Positions 25,901 to 33,766 of a stretch of 59,524 nucleotides of DNA are shown piece by piece. The stretch's first letter is position 1. Every line of letters starts with the position of its first letter. This DNA is from Paenibacillus dendritiformis (GTDB lineage: Bacteria > Bacillota > Bacilli > Paenibacillales > Paenibacillaceae), in NCBI RefSeq assembly GCF_015845845.1, contig NZ_LDIG01000126.1, positions 1 to 59,524 on the forward strand. The letters run 5' to 3'. Both the position numbers and the translations under genes were made by a program. A model generated the notes under the pieces. It was not told the DNA's origin, ran no database searches, and was given only the letters and a program-made list of their open reading frames with translations.

Positions 25901-26913
25901 TCGAGGAGAAGGGGATACAGCGGCTCCTCTTCCACAAGCTGCGTATCGGACAGCAGGACGACATAACAAGGAAGATGCTGCTTCTTCTGGCCGGACGTGC
26001 GGAAGCTTATCCTCCGGTTCAGCAGGCTGAACAGCTGGTCCGCCAGCTGATGCGCCCCGCTGCGGCGATCCGCCAAATAACGCTGCGTCCGTTCGTCATC
26101 CCACGTATGGGGCAGCCAGCGAAGCCAGCTCCATTCCTCGGCTTCGCGCTCGTCATAGAAGGCGGCCAGCTTCACTTCGTCCGGCGAATGCCGGGTAGAC
26201 AACTGCGCCGTAATGACGCGAATTGCATTCATTACCGCTTCCCGTCCTCCGACAATGCCGATGACCTTCGCCGGATACAAAGGAAGCGCGATAGGCGCCG
26301 GCTCCACCCGCTCGAACTCTTCGGCGACTTCGCGGGCAGCGTCGATCAACGGATCGCGCTCATAGCCGTCGGCGCGTGGCACTTCAATCTCCATATAGAA
26401 TGGCACCGCGCCGGTGCCGATTCGCACATGCATAAAATCATCATCCGCCGGGCCGCGCTCCCACAAATTGCTGCTCCGGTTCTTGACGATCTGATAGCAT
26501 ACTTCGGGATCGCCATGGATCGCCTGCAGCGCCTCCAATTGCTCCCTTGCCTTCTCCTGCAGTTCTTCCCGATGCTTATTCAATTGGGCGCGGTACATCC
26601 GATCGCGCTCCACCTGGCGGCGCTCGTACACCTTCTTATTGTTCAAATACATAAAAAAAGGAAGAGTATACGACGTAAGCATCATAAAAATGGTCAACAT
26701 CTGGAACATCATATAATTGCTGTTGCCCATCTTGCCTGACATCGACATATATATGTAAAAACCGACACTGACCAACGTCATAATAATCGGAATGATAATC
26801 GTAATAATCGAAAATGTAGGACGGGTCGGTTCCGCCGGCGGGCGCAAAATCTCAAGCTTATCCCTGCGCAGCGTAGGCTTGATTCTAGGTGATCTCTGGT
26901 ACAGTACGTTCAC
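22903..26913 (-). CDS. essC: Type VII secretion FtsK/SpoIIIE ATPase without FHA domains
   Basis: This is a 1336-aa membrane ATPase, the motor of WXG100 secretion. Two spans lie near residues 34-56 and 66-88 directly after a short N-tail; the two FHA domains of staphylococcal EssC are absent, giving an EccC-like head. Module 1 has intact Walker A GTTGSGKS (about 487) and Walker B VIIIDEF (about 590). Module 2 has GMPGTGKT (about 830) with Walker B IDG lacking the Glu. Module 3 has SPMESGKT (about 1118) and VMDDADD. Start: GTG 9 bases after GAGGAG. The symbol is by analogy. Confidence 0.9.
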   Translation of the reverse strand: MNVLYQRSPRIKPTLRRDKLEILRPPAEPTRPTFSIITIIIPIIMTLVSVGFYIYMSMSGKMGNSNYMMFQMLTIFMMLTSYTLPFFMYLNNKKVYERRQVERDRMYRAQLNKHREELQEKAREQLEALQAIHGDPEVCYQIVKNRSSNLWERGPADDDFMHVRIGTGAVPFYMEIEVPRADGYERDPLIDAAREVAEEFERVEPAPIALPLYPAKVIGIVGGREAVMNAIRVITAQLSTRHSPDEVKLAAFYDEREAEEWSWLRWLPHTWDDERTQRYLADRRSGAHQLADQLFSLLNRRISFRTSGQKKQHLPCYVVLLSDTQLVEEEPLYPLLLEDAGRIDACTIVLSESKERLPMQCQLIVEVGESEGTYTHKTEEEGIVRHAFSADLMPLDGTDTLARYMAPIRLKRSAASDIPTVLTLFEMLGVKEIGQLDVASRWRKNRYPDSLPVPVGVRAGSKKIMLNLHDKIERKGHGPHGLIAGTTGSGKSEVIQSLIASLAAEFHPHELAFMLIDYKGGGMSNTFVDLPHVVGTITNLDDSLIERAKVSLRAELIRRQRILNDAGNLQHIDEYYRSDRRAEHPLPHLVIIIDEFAQLKKDQPEFMDELISIATIGRTLGVHLILATQKPAGVVDEKIWSNTRFRICLRVQSEGDSRDMLKIPNAAWITNPGRGYFQVGSDEVFEEMQFAWSGAPYLVKRKDEDASPFQIYEVRLNGKREPLLTGEELSSALMEKEPPKQLQVFIDHVAETARREGIARLPGPWLPPLPEHLELDEVLALRREEPAESWPTEHPETELQAVVGLVDDLMQQRQEPLHLGMEQGHLAVYGMPGTGKTTFVQSLLMSLAKQYTPERWHGYVVDMGRMMKDVAQLPHVGSVMLAEEDDRIKRLFRYLSQQLAERKEMISEAGVKTIASYRRAAREQVPHIVVVIDGYLNFRTTYPEENELLEYLLREGGSLAITFVITANRVTDIFEKVRSNIPQAVSFELADPSDYYFAVGRPTKAPVQLPPGRGLVKGAVPPLEFQTALPSSGPDETERILRLRAEMKSIKEAWSGKEAPPIRPLPEIVRLPELLPDPGRRAPEGGEGLYRVPVGLRSDDLEPFFIDLKEGPHFVVASPMESGKTSFLSSWMLSLAYHVSPERLHIYAVDTRFGGEGISRLSGLPHVKGIAAREEEIPFLVQMIYDQVQNRTKEAHEPALLLVMDDADDLCKQLTDFSVKDQLSAIVRQGRDRNVHVVLAGVPSEFPTFGVDWFNDVKASQSGFLFGTIDANDLSFLRLPISESNSGSSGTKMLPPGQGYFMRRKFTKLKAAFPYTESWTPNEWSERIRERWNVPV

Positions 26914-26938
26914 GGCGAACAACTCCTCGTCTGAATCG

Positions 26939-27271
26939 CTACTTATTCGCTACCCTGTCCTTCTCCGGTTGAAACAGCATTCGTCTGCCATATGCAGGAA
27001 GCGAGTCGGTTGTCGTGGAGTAAGCCCGTTGAATGCGAATATGCGCCCCTTCGCGCAGCCCGGCCTCCGCAAGCCGTTGTTGTTCCTGTACGACGAACCA
27101 CAACCCTTCCGGTTGCTTCGCCTCGAGTATATATTGCACGTCATTGCGCGGCGGCTCGCCGAACAATTTCAATCCGAGAATAGCTTTCAATTGCAGGCCC
27201 GTGCAATCCTCCGACACATCGATGTCGAACCACTCCTGGCCCTGTCTTCCTGAAGATACGGTAAGCATCAT
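26939..27271 (-). CDS. esaB: EsaB/YukD-like ubiquitin-fold protein
   Basis: This 110-aa cytoplasmic protein has a ubiquitin-like strand-helix pattern: MLTVSSGRQGQEWFDIDVSEDCTGLQLKAILGLKLF, then YILEAKQPEGLWFVVQEQQRLAEAGLREGAHIRIQRAY. In Firmicute type VII loci a YukD/EsaB protein of this kind lies next to the ATPase, here 25 bases upstream of it. A C-terminal tail of about 20 residues is extra. Start: the ATG 8 bases after GAAGGAGGG. It is the first gene of the locus, and a promoter is seen about 160 bases upstream. Confidence 0.8.
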   Translation of the reverse strand: MMLTVSSGRQGQEWFDIDVSEDCTGLQLKAILGLKLFGEPPRNDVQYILEAKQPEGLWFVVQEQQRLAEAGLREGAHIRIQRAYSTTTDSLPAYGRRMLFQPEKDRVANK

Positions 27272-27397
27272 CGCAAGCGCCCTCCTTCCCATACGGATCA
27301 GAGCCGCTCCGGCTCCGCCTGTCTCATTTCACTCTACACCCGCGGCGGATAGCGGTCAATGCAGGCTATGCGTCACCGATTGCGGGGGGCGGACAGG

Positions 27398-27459
27398 ACT
27401 TAGTATACATGATTATACCATATCCGTACTTAGTATATATTGGAATTGCCCAGTTGCAA
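27398..27459 (-). promoter_or_regulatory. Candidate promoter and direct repeats upstream of the type VII locus
   Basis: On the minus strand TTGCAA (27454-27459), a 16-base spacer and TATACT (27432-27437) form a sigma-A type promoter. The ten-base word ACTTAGTATA (plus strand) occurs at 27398-27407 and again at 27428-27437, exactly 30 bases apart, with the second copy covering the -10. Two sites three helical turns apart suggest a dimeric regulator. No regulator gene is adjacent. Confidence 0.5.
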
Positions 27460-27583
27460 TGAGTCATAAGAACGGAATTCGTGACAGAACTCCAAAAACA
27501 ATGTCAGAGCCATCCCCGGGGACCAGTCGGAACACTTCTTCTAATTATTTTCCCGATAACTCAGTCCTTACCTTCTTATATTG

Positions 27584-27915
27584 GCTATCCCATTAGGTCA
27601 GTCCGTCACTTCTTATACTTGTACTTGCTATCCCATTAGGTCAGTCTGTCACTTCTTATTCTCGCTATCCCATCAGGTCAGTCTGTCACTTCTTATTCTC
27701 GCTATCCCATTAGGTCAGTCGATCACTTCTTATTCTGGCTATCCCATTAGGTCAGTCGATCACTTCTTATAATTGCTATCCCATTAGGTCAGTCCGTCAC
27801 TTCTTATTCTCGCTATCCCATCAGGTCAGTCTGTCACTTCTTATTCTCGCTATCCCATTAGGTCAGTCCGTCACTTCTTATACTTGTACTTGCTATCCCA
27901 TTAGGTCAGTCTTAT
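27584..27915. repeat. Tandem array of nine 37/43-bp repeats
   Basis: Units begin GCTATCCCATTAGGTCAGTC at 27584, 27627, 27664, 27701, 27738, 27775, 27812, 27849 and 27892. Seven units recur every 37 bp or end the array, and the first and eighth are 43 bp with the same 6-base insertion. A degenerate half-unit precedes the array. There are no unique spacers, so it is not a CRISPR. The period is not a multiple of three and no conserved frame runs through it. Confidence 0.95.
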
Positions 27916-28088
27916 CAGCAGTCCCTATGCTTGACTCTCCCCGTCGTTCAGACTGCCTCTCACTTCACTATTCCTATTTAAGATTACGGTTCGACCCTCT
28001 GATCCCTTCCTCCATCGATCGGGAGTCTGAACTGTTCCTTCTCCTTGAATCGGGTCCATTATAAAGTGAAATATCGCGCATAATGACT

Positions 28089-28352
28089 AGATGGGAGACT
28101 GCGAAAAAGGAGTTTCCGTTTATACATTTCCTGATGAGTTGGGATATTGGGAAAAAGGAGCTTTTCTCTTCATACTCTCCTGACAAGTTGGGATATTGAG
28201 AAAAAGGTGCTACGTTCCGAACTCTTCCTGACGGGTTGGGAGATTGACCAAAAGGAGCTAACGTCAGACTCTTCCTACGGGTTGGGAGATTAACCAAAAG
28301 GAGCTAACGTTCAGACTCTTCCTGACGGGTTGGGAGATTGGGCAAAAGGAAT
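28089..28352. repeat. Tandem array of about six 46-49-bp repeats
   Basis: Units carry GTTGGGAGATT (or GGGATATT), then AAAAAGGAGC, then CTTCCTGACGG. GTTGGG starts lie at 28138, 28187, 28235, 28281 and 28329, with a degenerate copy at about 28090. The typical period of 48 keeps a frame open on the minus strand (27974-28297), but the peptide is probably a by-product of the repeat. The sequence is unrelated to the 37-bp array beside it. Confidence 0.9.
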
Positions 28353-28407
28353 CCACGGAACCTTAACCGCTCAAAAAGCTCCCGCCTGGCGGAAGCCTAA
28401 GTATGAA

Positions 28408-28770
28408 TTATTCCCATTTCGTCCACTGCGCCCGTATGTTTTCCTTCGTAATTGTTCCTTTTTGCAGCAGCGCATTCGGCACCATCGCGTTGTAAGTCCG
28501 GATGCTGCGGTTCAGTTCCTCGATCGCCACATCTTGAGGCTCGCTTCCGAGCTCCTCCATCTGACGAAGCATCAGCTCCAACTGATTTCGAATCTTTTTT
28601 TGAAGCTCCAGCCAGGAAGGGAGCACATGCGCTTCCTTCATAACGCTGTGGAGCGCATCCCCGCTTGCCACATCCAGCGGCTTGCCCTTGCCGGGAAGTT
28701 CGTTCATGCCGCCTGATTTCGCGTAATTCGAGAAAATCTCATCCATCCAGTCCCCTTGCCGCTCACTCAC
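28408..28770 (-). CDS. DUF1992 (DnaJ-homologue subfamily C member 28-like) protein
   Basis: This is a 120-aa protein. It opens with DWMDEIFSNYAKSGGMNELPGKGKPLD, the family's conserved N-terminal block, followed by a helical core and a late RTYNAMVPN segment. It has no J domain. It starts with GTG 8 bases after GAGGAGG. The family function is unsettled. It lies last in a run of minus-strand genes, just before the repeat arrays. Confidence 0.8.
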   Translation of the reverse strand: MSERQGDWMDEIFSNYAKSGGMNELPGKGKPLDVASGDALHSVMKEAHVLPSWLELQKKIRNQLELMLRQMEELGSEPQDVAIEELNRSIRTYNAMVPNALLQKGTITKENIRAQWTKWE

Positions 28771-28859
28771 ATCGTTTCCTCCTCTCCGCTTTCAATCCTA
28801 TATGTATGCCTATGTATGCCGATCCGGCTTCACTGCAGAAGCCAGGCCAGGCAAACGCC

Positions 28860-29810
28860 TTATACATATGCGGCTCCGCTCAGGATATCCTCCCGCATGC
28901 GGGCCAAAATGGCCTGCTCCCGATCGCTCCATTCCTCCGGTCGCTTGCTCGTCCGATGATAAAGATACGAGTAGATGCTTCGATACCGGAGGAAGAAGGG
29001 AACCCGCTCCCATTCTTCGGCAGGCAACTTGTCCGCTTCCGCATACCCTTCCGTAAAGGCGTCCAAAAACCGGGATATGAAGGCCGGCCGCTCCTCCCGG
29101 TTCCGTACGCTCATCGATGCCGCCTGCGCGGCAATCGCGATATCATACGCGTACCAGTGGCGCATGCTGTCACCGAAGTCCAACACCGCTAACCGATCTC
29201 CAACCCGCAGCAGATTGCCCGGATGAAGATCGTGATGGATGAGGCCGTAGCGATCCGCATCCTGAGGGAAGCGCTGCGCCTCCTGAACGCACTCGAGCCA
29301 CAGCTCCCAGACGGGCGCATCTTCTTCGAGACGGCCGCTGCCGGCAGAAGACAGCGCTTCACGAACGAGCCGGTCGTCCGTCCAATCCAGAAAAGGCGGA
29401 GCCCAAGCCGCCGAATAGTGCCGCGCCGACCGGCGCAGTGTTCCCATCGTTTCCCCCCATTGGCGGAAAAGCCGCTCGTTCCACTGCTCCGGATCCCTCG
29501 GATGAATGGCAGCCCCGTCCAGCTTCTTCGTGACGACGACGAACCATTCCCCATCCAGCCGGGCCGTCATCCCCCCGTCCTTCGCTCGCACCGGCTCCGG
29601 CACCAGCAGGCCGGCTTCCGCCGCCTGCTTCATCCAGGCAAGCTCGGCCTCCACGAAGGCCGGATCTTCGCGATCGAACCGGCAGCATTTGATGACCATG
29701 GCTCCGTCTGATGTCTCGAACACATGGTTATAGTATCCTCCGAGCAGTCTCGCGCCTCGCGCATCGATTCCGTATGCCTCATGAATCGCGGGCTGCAAAT
29801 ATTCTATCAT
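28860..29810 (-). CDS. Aminoglycoside phosphotransferase-family kinase
   Basis: This 316-aa protein has the APH/choline-kinase fold: catalytic loop LIHHDLHPGNLL (Asp and Asn), metal site LAVLDFGDS and an N-lobe Lys in MVIKCC. Many such proteins phosphorylate small molecules (homoserine, fructosamine, antibiotics), and the substrate is not predictable here. The start is the ATG after GGGGGAGAG; an upstream in-frame ATG lacks a ribosome site. It follows the BadF-type kinase gene on the same strand. Confidence 0.82.
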   Translation of the reverse strand: MIEYLQPAIHEAYGIDARGARLLGGYYNHVFETSDGAMVIKCCRFDREDPAFVEAELAWMKQAAEAGLLVPEPVRAKDGGMTARLDGEWFVVVTKKLDGAAIHPRDPEQWNERLFRQWGETMGTLRRSARHYSAAWAPPFLDWTDDRLVREALSSAGSGRLEEDAPVWELWLECVQEAQRFPQDADRYGLIHHDLHPGNLLRVGDRLAVLDFGDSMRHWYAYDIAIAAQAASMSVRNREERPAFISRFLDAFTEGYAEADKLPAEEWERVPFFLRYRSIYSYLYHRTSKRPEEWSDREQAILARMREDILSGAAYV

Positions 29811-29896
29811 TGTTCTCTCCCCCTTCCTTCCAGGCTCCATTTGCTGGTCAAAATGCGGCCGCTCTTTGATTCGGGCATCAAGCAGCGTCCATCCGG

Positions 29897-30886
29897 CTAA
29901 TCCGACGCACTTGAACGCGGATGACGCTGCAAGCGCGCGAGGATATCGGGCGTAATGGCTACGCCTATCGATTGCAGCGCCAGGACGATTGCCCCGGCCA
30001 CGGGGGACAGCGCCGGCTCGATAACCCGGAAGCGCTTTCGACCGGGCGCAGCCGCCTGTCGCAGCCGCTCGGTGAGGAGGCGGCGGATGTACGGATCGCG
30101 AATGACGCTGCCTACGAACGCGACGGATATGGTCTCCTCGCTGAAGCGCGAGCCGACAAGGCGTATCCCTTCCTCGAGCGCGGAGGCAGCCTCGTCGCAG
30201 ACGTGCCGGGCCAGCGGAACCCCTGCCCCGGCCGCCCGCGTAACATAGGGCGCCATCTCGCCGAAGCGCCGCATTCGTTCATGCTCGTCGCGGACGAACC
30301 CGTCAGCTCCGATCTCGCTCAACTCCGCTACGCTTGCCGCTTCCCAGTAGCGCAGGATCTCGCCTACCCAGGCTTGATCCGCCTCAGCCGCGTACCCGGC
30401 AATGATTTTATACACCGCTTCATAGGCTAAAAAGCGGGCGGCCGTCGCATAGTGGTGAAAATCCTGATTGCGCACGATGCGGCCCGCCTCATTCACCCCG
30501 AACACGACGGATCCTGTTCCGGACACAGCCATAATCCCCGGCTCTCCAAGAAAGGCGCCCGCATGCGCCACCATCCCGTCATTGACATGCCGCCGCACGA
30601 TTGAAGCGGTTGCAGCGCCGAACGCATCCGTGAATTCCTCGGCCCATGCCATATCCTGTTCCGATTCGAGTCCGGCCAAGCCGGCGCACAGGGCGGCAAT
30701 CGGAGCGCCGCCGGAATGCGCCGCCGCCTCCTGAAGCGCATCTCTGACATGCTGCTTCGCCAGCACATCCTTGTTCGGATTGCAGCAGCCATTCTCGGCG
30801 TAGGCGATGACCGTTCCGTCCAAGGAAGCCGTCATGACCCGCGTTGTCGTTCCTCCTCCATCGATGCCGATGACGATGTTGCCCAT
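29897..30886 (-). CDS. BadF/BadG-type ATPase, N-acetylglucosamine kinase-like
   Basis: This 329-aa sugar-kinase-fold protein has the phosphate-1 loop IVIGIDGGGTTTRVM at the start, a central GIMAVSGTGSVVFGV (phosphate-2), and a late VAFVGSVIRDPYIRRLL segment with the adenosine loop. The family includes GlcNAc kinases and activators of dehydratases. No Cys-based iron-sulfur motif is seen, so the GlcNAc-kinase type is favoured. GGGGGATG precedes the ATG. Confidence 0.8.
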   Translation of the reverse strand: MGNIVIGIDGGGTTTRVMTASLDGTVIAYAENGCCNPNKDVLAKQHVRDALQEAAAHSGGAPIAALCAGLAGLESEQDMAWAEEFTDAFGAATASIVRRHVNDGMVAHAGAFLGEPGIMAVSGTGSVVFGVNEAGRIVRNQDFHHYATAARFLAYEAVYKIIAGYAAEADQAWVGEILRYWEAASVAELSEIGADGFVRDEHERMRRFGEMAPYVTRAAGAGVPLARHVCDEAASALEEGIRLVGSRFSEETISVAFVGSVIRDPYIRRLLTERLRQAAAPGRKRFRVIEPALSPVAGAIVLALQSIGVAITPDILARLQRHPRSSASD

Positions 30887-30928
30887 TCATGCATCCCCCA
30901 TATTCATATGATGAAGCCGCAGGACCCC

Positions 30929-31528
30929 TTATTTGGCCAGATAGCCACGCTCGACCGCCTGCTGAACCAGCTTTTCGGCGAGTCGGCCCAATTGCTGCGA
31001 GCCCTCCTTGATTCCGCCGATGCGCGCCAGCACCCGTTCGCTGGTGATCCCATGCTCCTGCCACGATTTCCCTTCGGTCGTGTAGTTATGAATCAGCGGC
31101 TGCAGCCGGTCCAACGCGGCCGCATATTGCGCCTCCGGCGTCTGGCGCTGCTCGAATTCCATCCAAAGCTGCATCATCTCATTCTTCTGCTCCTCCGGCA
31201 GCATGCCGAACAGCCTTTTCGCGGCCTTCGACTCTCGGGCGAATTTGTCTTCCTGTCCTTGCGCATCATAGGCAAACGTGTCGCCTGCGTCAATCTCCAC
31301 GATATCGTGAATAATGAGCATCTTGAGCACGCGCAGCAGGTTCAGGTTCCGCTCGTTGGCGTACTCATGCAGCAGTATCGCCATCACTGTCAGATGCCAA
31401 GTATGCTCGGCGTCATTCTCATGCCGGCTCCGATCCAGCAAATAAGACTGCCGAAAGACCGATTTCAATTTATCCACTTCTTTGATGAATTCGATTTGCA
31501 TTTCCAGTCTATCCTGCATGGATGCCAT
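30929..31528 (-). CDS. HD-domain hydrolase (YfbR/HDDC2 type)
   Basis: This 199-aa metal-dependent phosphohydrolase has metal ligands in order: RHENDAEHTWHL (first His and second His), MLIIHDIVEIDAGD (the HD pair) and a later Asp in ALDRLQPLIHNY. The family hydrolyses 5'-deoxynucleotides or related phosphates. GAAGGAGATTG lies upstream of the ATG. Its 40-base gap to the BadF-type gene suggests co-transcription. Confidence 0.85.
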   Translation of the reverse strand: MASMQDRLEMQIEFIKEVDKLKSVFRQSYLLDRSRHENDAEHTWHLTVMAILLHEYANERNLNLLRVLKMLIIHDIVEIDAGDTFAYDAQGQEDKFARESKAAKRLFGMLPEEQKNEMMQLWMEFEQRQTPEAQYAAALDRLQPLIHNYTTEGKSWQEHGITSERVLARIGGIKEGSQQLGRLAEKLVQQAVERGYLAK

Positions 31529-31636
31529 GATCGTTCAATCTCCTTCAATGGCTGTATTTCTCCGAGATAGCAAGTTCCCGGCCGCGCTCCTCCCCTTGGG
31601 GGCGGCTGGCCCCCGTGTCCCGTTCTCCTCGGCCTT

Positions 31637-32275
31637 TTACCGTTCATCCCGGTGAATGACAGCGACGCTGGTCTGGCGGTTATTGAACGGATCGTAGCCG
31701 TTCAATATCCGGCCATGAATGATGCCGTAGCGGCCCAGACGCTTATGGAGCCACGCTTCCGGCTCTTCGTAAGCTCCGGTCTTCAGCAGAAGCAGCTTCC
31801 CCTCCGGGGCCACATGGTGCTCCAGCAAAAAATGAATGTACTCTTCTTCGTACTTCTCCGGCACAATATCGAGCATTGTCGCCACATAATCGAAGCGCCG
31901 CTCCGGGATCCAGGCAAAGGCGTTGCCGACATAGAAATGATCCGCATAGGCCGGCAGACGTTCCTTCGCCAGTTCAATCAGCTTCTCGGAAATATCGAGT
32001 CCGTAAGGATCAATGGCAATGCCCCGCTCCTTCGTCCACTCGATGACAGATTCCAGCAAATAACCGTTGGCGCACCCGATATCCAGGAAGGATCCGGAAT
32101 GCTCGACGGCATCGGCCACCGGCTTGCGCAGCGCCTTCCAGCGTTGTTCCGGTCCTGACATTCCCGATTGCTTCCAAGGCTCATCCGCACCATATGACAA
32201 ATAAACCGCTTCCGTTTCCGCCTTCACCTGCTCGCACCATTGTTCCAATTCTTCGGGAATCGCTCTGTAGGGCAT
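31637..32275 (-). CDS. Class I SAM-dependent methyltransferase
   Basis: This 212-aa protein has the SAM-binding motif FLDIGCANGYLLESV near residue 62 and the second acidic strand PYGLDISEKLIELAKERL. FDYVATMLDIVPEKY marks the active-site entrance. The start is the ATG after GAGGAGG; the longer frame has no support. The methyl acceptor is unknown. Confidence 0.85.
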   Translation of the reverse strand: MPYRAIPEELEQWCEQVKAETEAVYLSYGADEPWKQSGMSGPEQRWKALRKPVADAVEHSGSFLDIGCANGYLLESVIEWTKERGIAIDPYGLDISEKLIELAKERLPAYADHFYVGNAFAWIPERRFDYVATMLDIVPEKYEEEYIHFLLEHHVAPEGKLLLLKTGAYEEPEAWLHKRLGRYGIIHGRILNGYDPFNNRQTSVAVIHRDER

Positions 32276-32736
32276 ATGCAGTCCTCCTCTAATTAAAATA
32301 ACGGCGGCTGCGCCTCGCATAGATCCATAATGGCCGGATAAGGAGCAGCCGCCCAACCTGCATGACCTGCACGACGGACAATATATATCGTTTCTTGACA
32401 AGAAGCATCGCATATTTCAACCCCCTGCGTCAACTTACGCCCAGCTGCCGTTCGATAAGGCAACCGGATGCGCCGACAGCGGCAGTGCGGGACAAGCGAT
32501 GATCGGGAAAGAGAAGAGATGAGAAGGGAAGCTTCCGCTCCGATGGAGGTCAGCGGGAAGCGGCACGGCCACAGGCGTATCGCAAGCCAATGCGCAGGAA
32601 ACCGCATATGGCCGTTCGAGAACAGGGCGCCGCTGGGGTGAAGATCGGGCCGGGGACCCGAGCGGCAAGGATAAGTCTTACCGTGAGCGCGGTATGATGT
32701 AGCTTCGCTCGGAACGGATGCATCCGGGCCGGGATA
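32276..32736. other. 461-base intergenic region
   Basis: No supported gene or RNA was seen. Open frames here lack family resemblance and good ribosome sites. It lies between two minus-strand genes and presumably carries the promoter of the methyltransferase gene and the end of the hydrolase transcript. Confidence 0.5.
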
Positions 32737-33702
32737 TCAACCTTCCACCGCGGCCGCGCTCTCTGCCAGCCGTTCCCGGCGCTCTTGCTCCCGCACCTCG
32801 GCGAGGAATTGGCGCACAGCCTCCCGGTACCCCTCCGGATCGGTGGGGTAGGCCGTCGCATGCACGGCATCATCGACGATATGCAGCCGTCTGATGCCCT
32901 TCGTCTTCGCGTGATACAATTCGACGCTCATCGAGGTGGGCACGAAATCATCCTTGCCGCCATGGATGAGGAGCAGCGGAATGTCCAGCTCCCGAATCCG
33001 GTCCACAGGCTTGACGTCGCGCATGGAGAAGGCCGCCCGGCGCCGCAGCTTCCGATCGAGCATGCCCATGAAGGGAAACAGCGGCACCCGGTTCAAATCC
33101 TTCAACTGGTACCGCATCAGCTTCTCCAGGTCCGAGTAGGGACAGTCGGCAATAATGAAGCGGATGTCCGGGTCCATCCCGGCATGCATCAGCACGGTGC
33201 CCCCGCCCATCGATTGCCCGTGCAGGCCGATATAGGCGTCCTCGCCCACGCGGCGCCGGACCCATTCGATCCAAGCGTCAAGATCTTCCCGTTCATAATA
33301 GCCGTAGGTTGCGTAACGTCCCTCACTCCGTCCATGGCTGCGCTGATCGATAAGCAGCACGTTGAAGCCTTCGTCTGCGAACAGACGGATGAATTGGGAC
33401 GCATAGCCGTGATTGGCCGTATATCCGTGCACGATAATGACAACCTTCCGGCCTTCGGGGTGGGGTTCGATATAGTACCCCCGGAGCCGGAAACCGTCTT
33501 TCGATTCAATGGAGGCTTCTTCCTTCGGCAGCGCTTCGAATTCGCCCCGTGACATCAATCCCATGCCTTCCACCGTGGCGAACGACTCATCGGGAAGAGA
33601 GCGCCTGCCCAGCGTCATGCGCCGGAACACATGGCTTCCCAGCAGATTCGCACTCGCAATTACGATAAGCAGGACGCACCCCGCCGCCACATAACTCCAC
33701 AT
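32737..33702 (-). CDS. Membrane-anchored alpha/beta hydrolase
   Basis: This is a 321-aa protein with an N-terminal membrane span (about residues 5-25) and then a serine-hydrolase fold of the acyl-peptidase-like type. It has oxyanion strand VVIIVHGYTANHG, nucleophile elbow LHGQSMGGG (Ser), IHGGKDDFVP (Asp) and DDAVHATAYPTDPEGY (His). It is probably an extracytoplasmic-facing or membrane-bound esterase or peptidase. Start: ATG after AAAGGGATG. Confidence 0.82.
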   Translation of the reverse strand: MWSYVAAGCVLLIVIASANLLGSHVFRRMTLGRRSLPDESFATVEGMGLMSRGEFEALPKEEASIESKDGFRLRGYYIEPHPEGRKVVIIVHGYTANHGYASQFIRLFADEGFNVLLIDQRSHGRSEGRYATYGYYEREDLDAWIEWVRRRVGEDAYIGLHGQSMGGGTVLMHAGMDPDIRFIIADCPYSDLEKLMRYQLKDLNRVPLFPFMGMLDRKLRRRAAFSMRDVKPVDRIRELDIPLLLIHGGKDDFVPTSMSVELYHAKTKGIRRLHIVDDAVHATAYPTDPEGYREAVRQFLAEVREQERRERLAESAAAVEG

Positions 33703-33766
33703 ACGATCATCCCTTTTTTGCTACGATATCATGATGGACAAGCATACAATACTATCCGAAACGCCG

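Noticed and set aside
24598-26739. 713-codon plus-strand frame inside the secretion ATPase gene
   Set aside because: It is antisense to a clearly conserved ATPase; its Arg/Leu/Gln-rich text has no domain and no ribosome site.
27974-28297. 107-codon minus-strand frame through the 48-bp repeats
   Set aside because: The frame stays open only because the typical period is a multiple of three; unit lengths of 46 and 49 break the register and there is no good start.
27584-28352. CRISPR array
   Set aside because: Both arrays are continuous tandem repeats with no unique spacers and no cas genes nearby.
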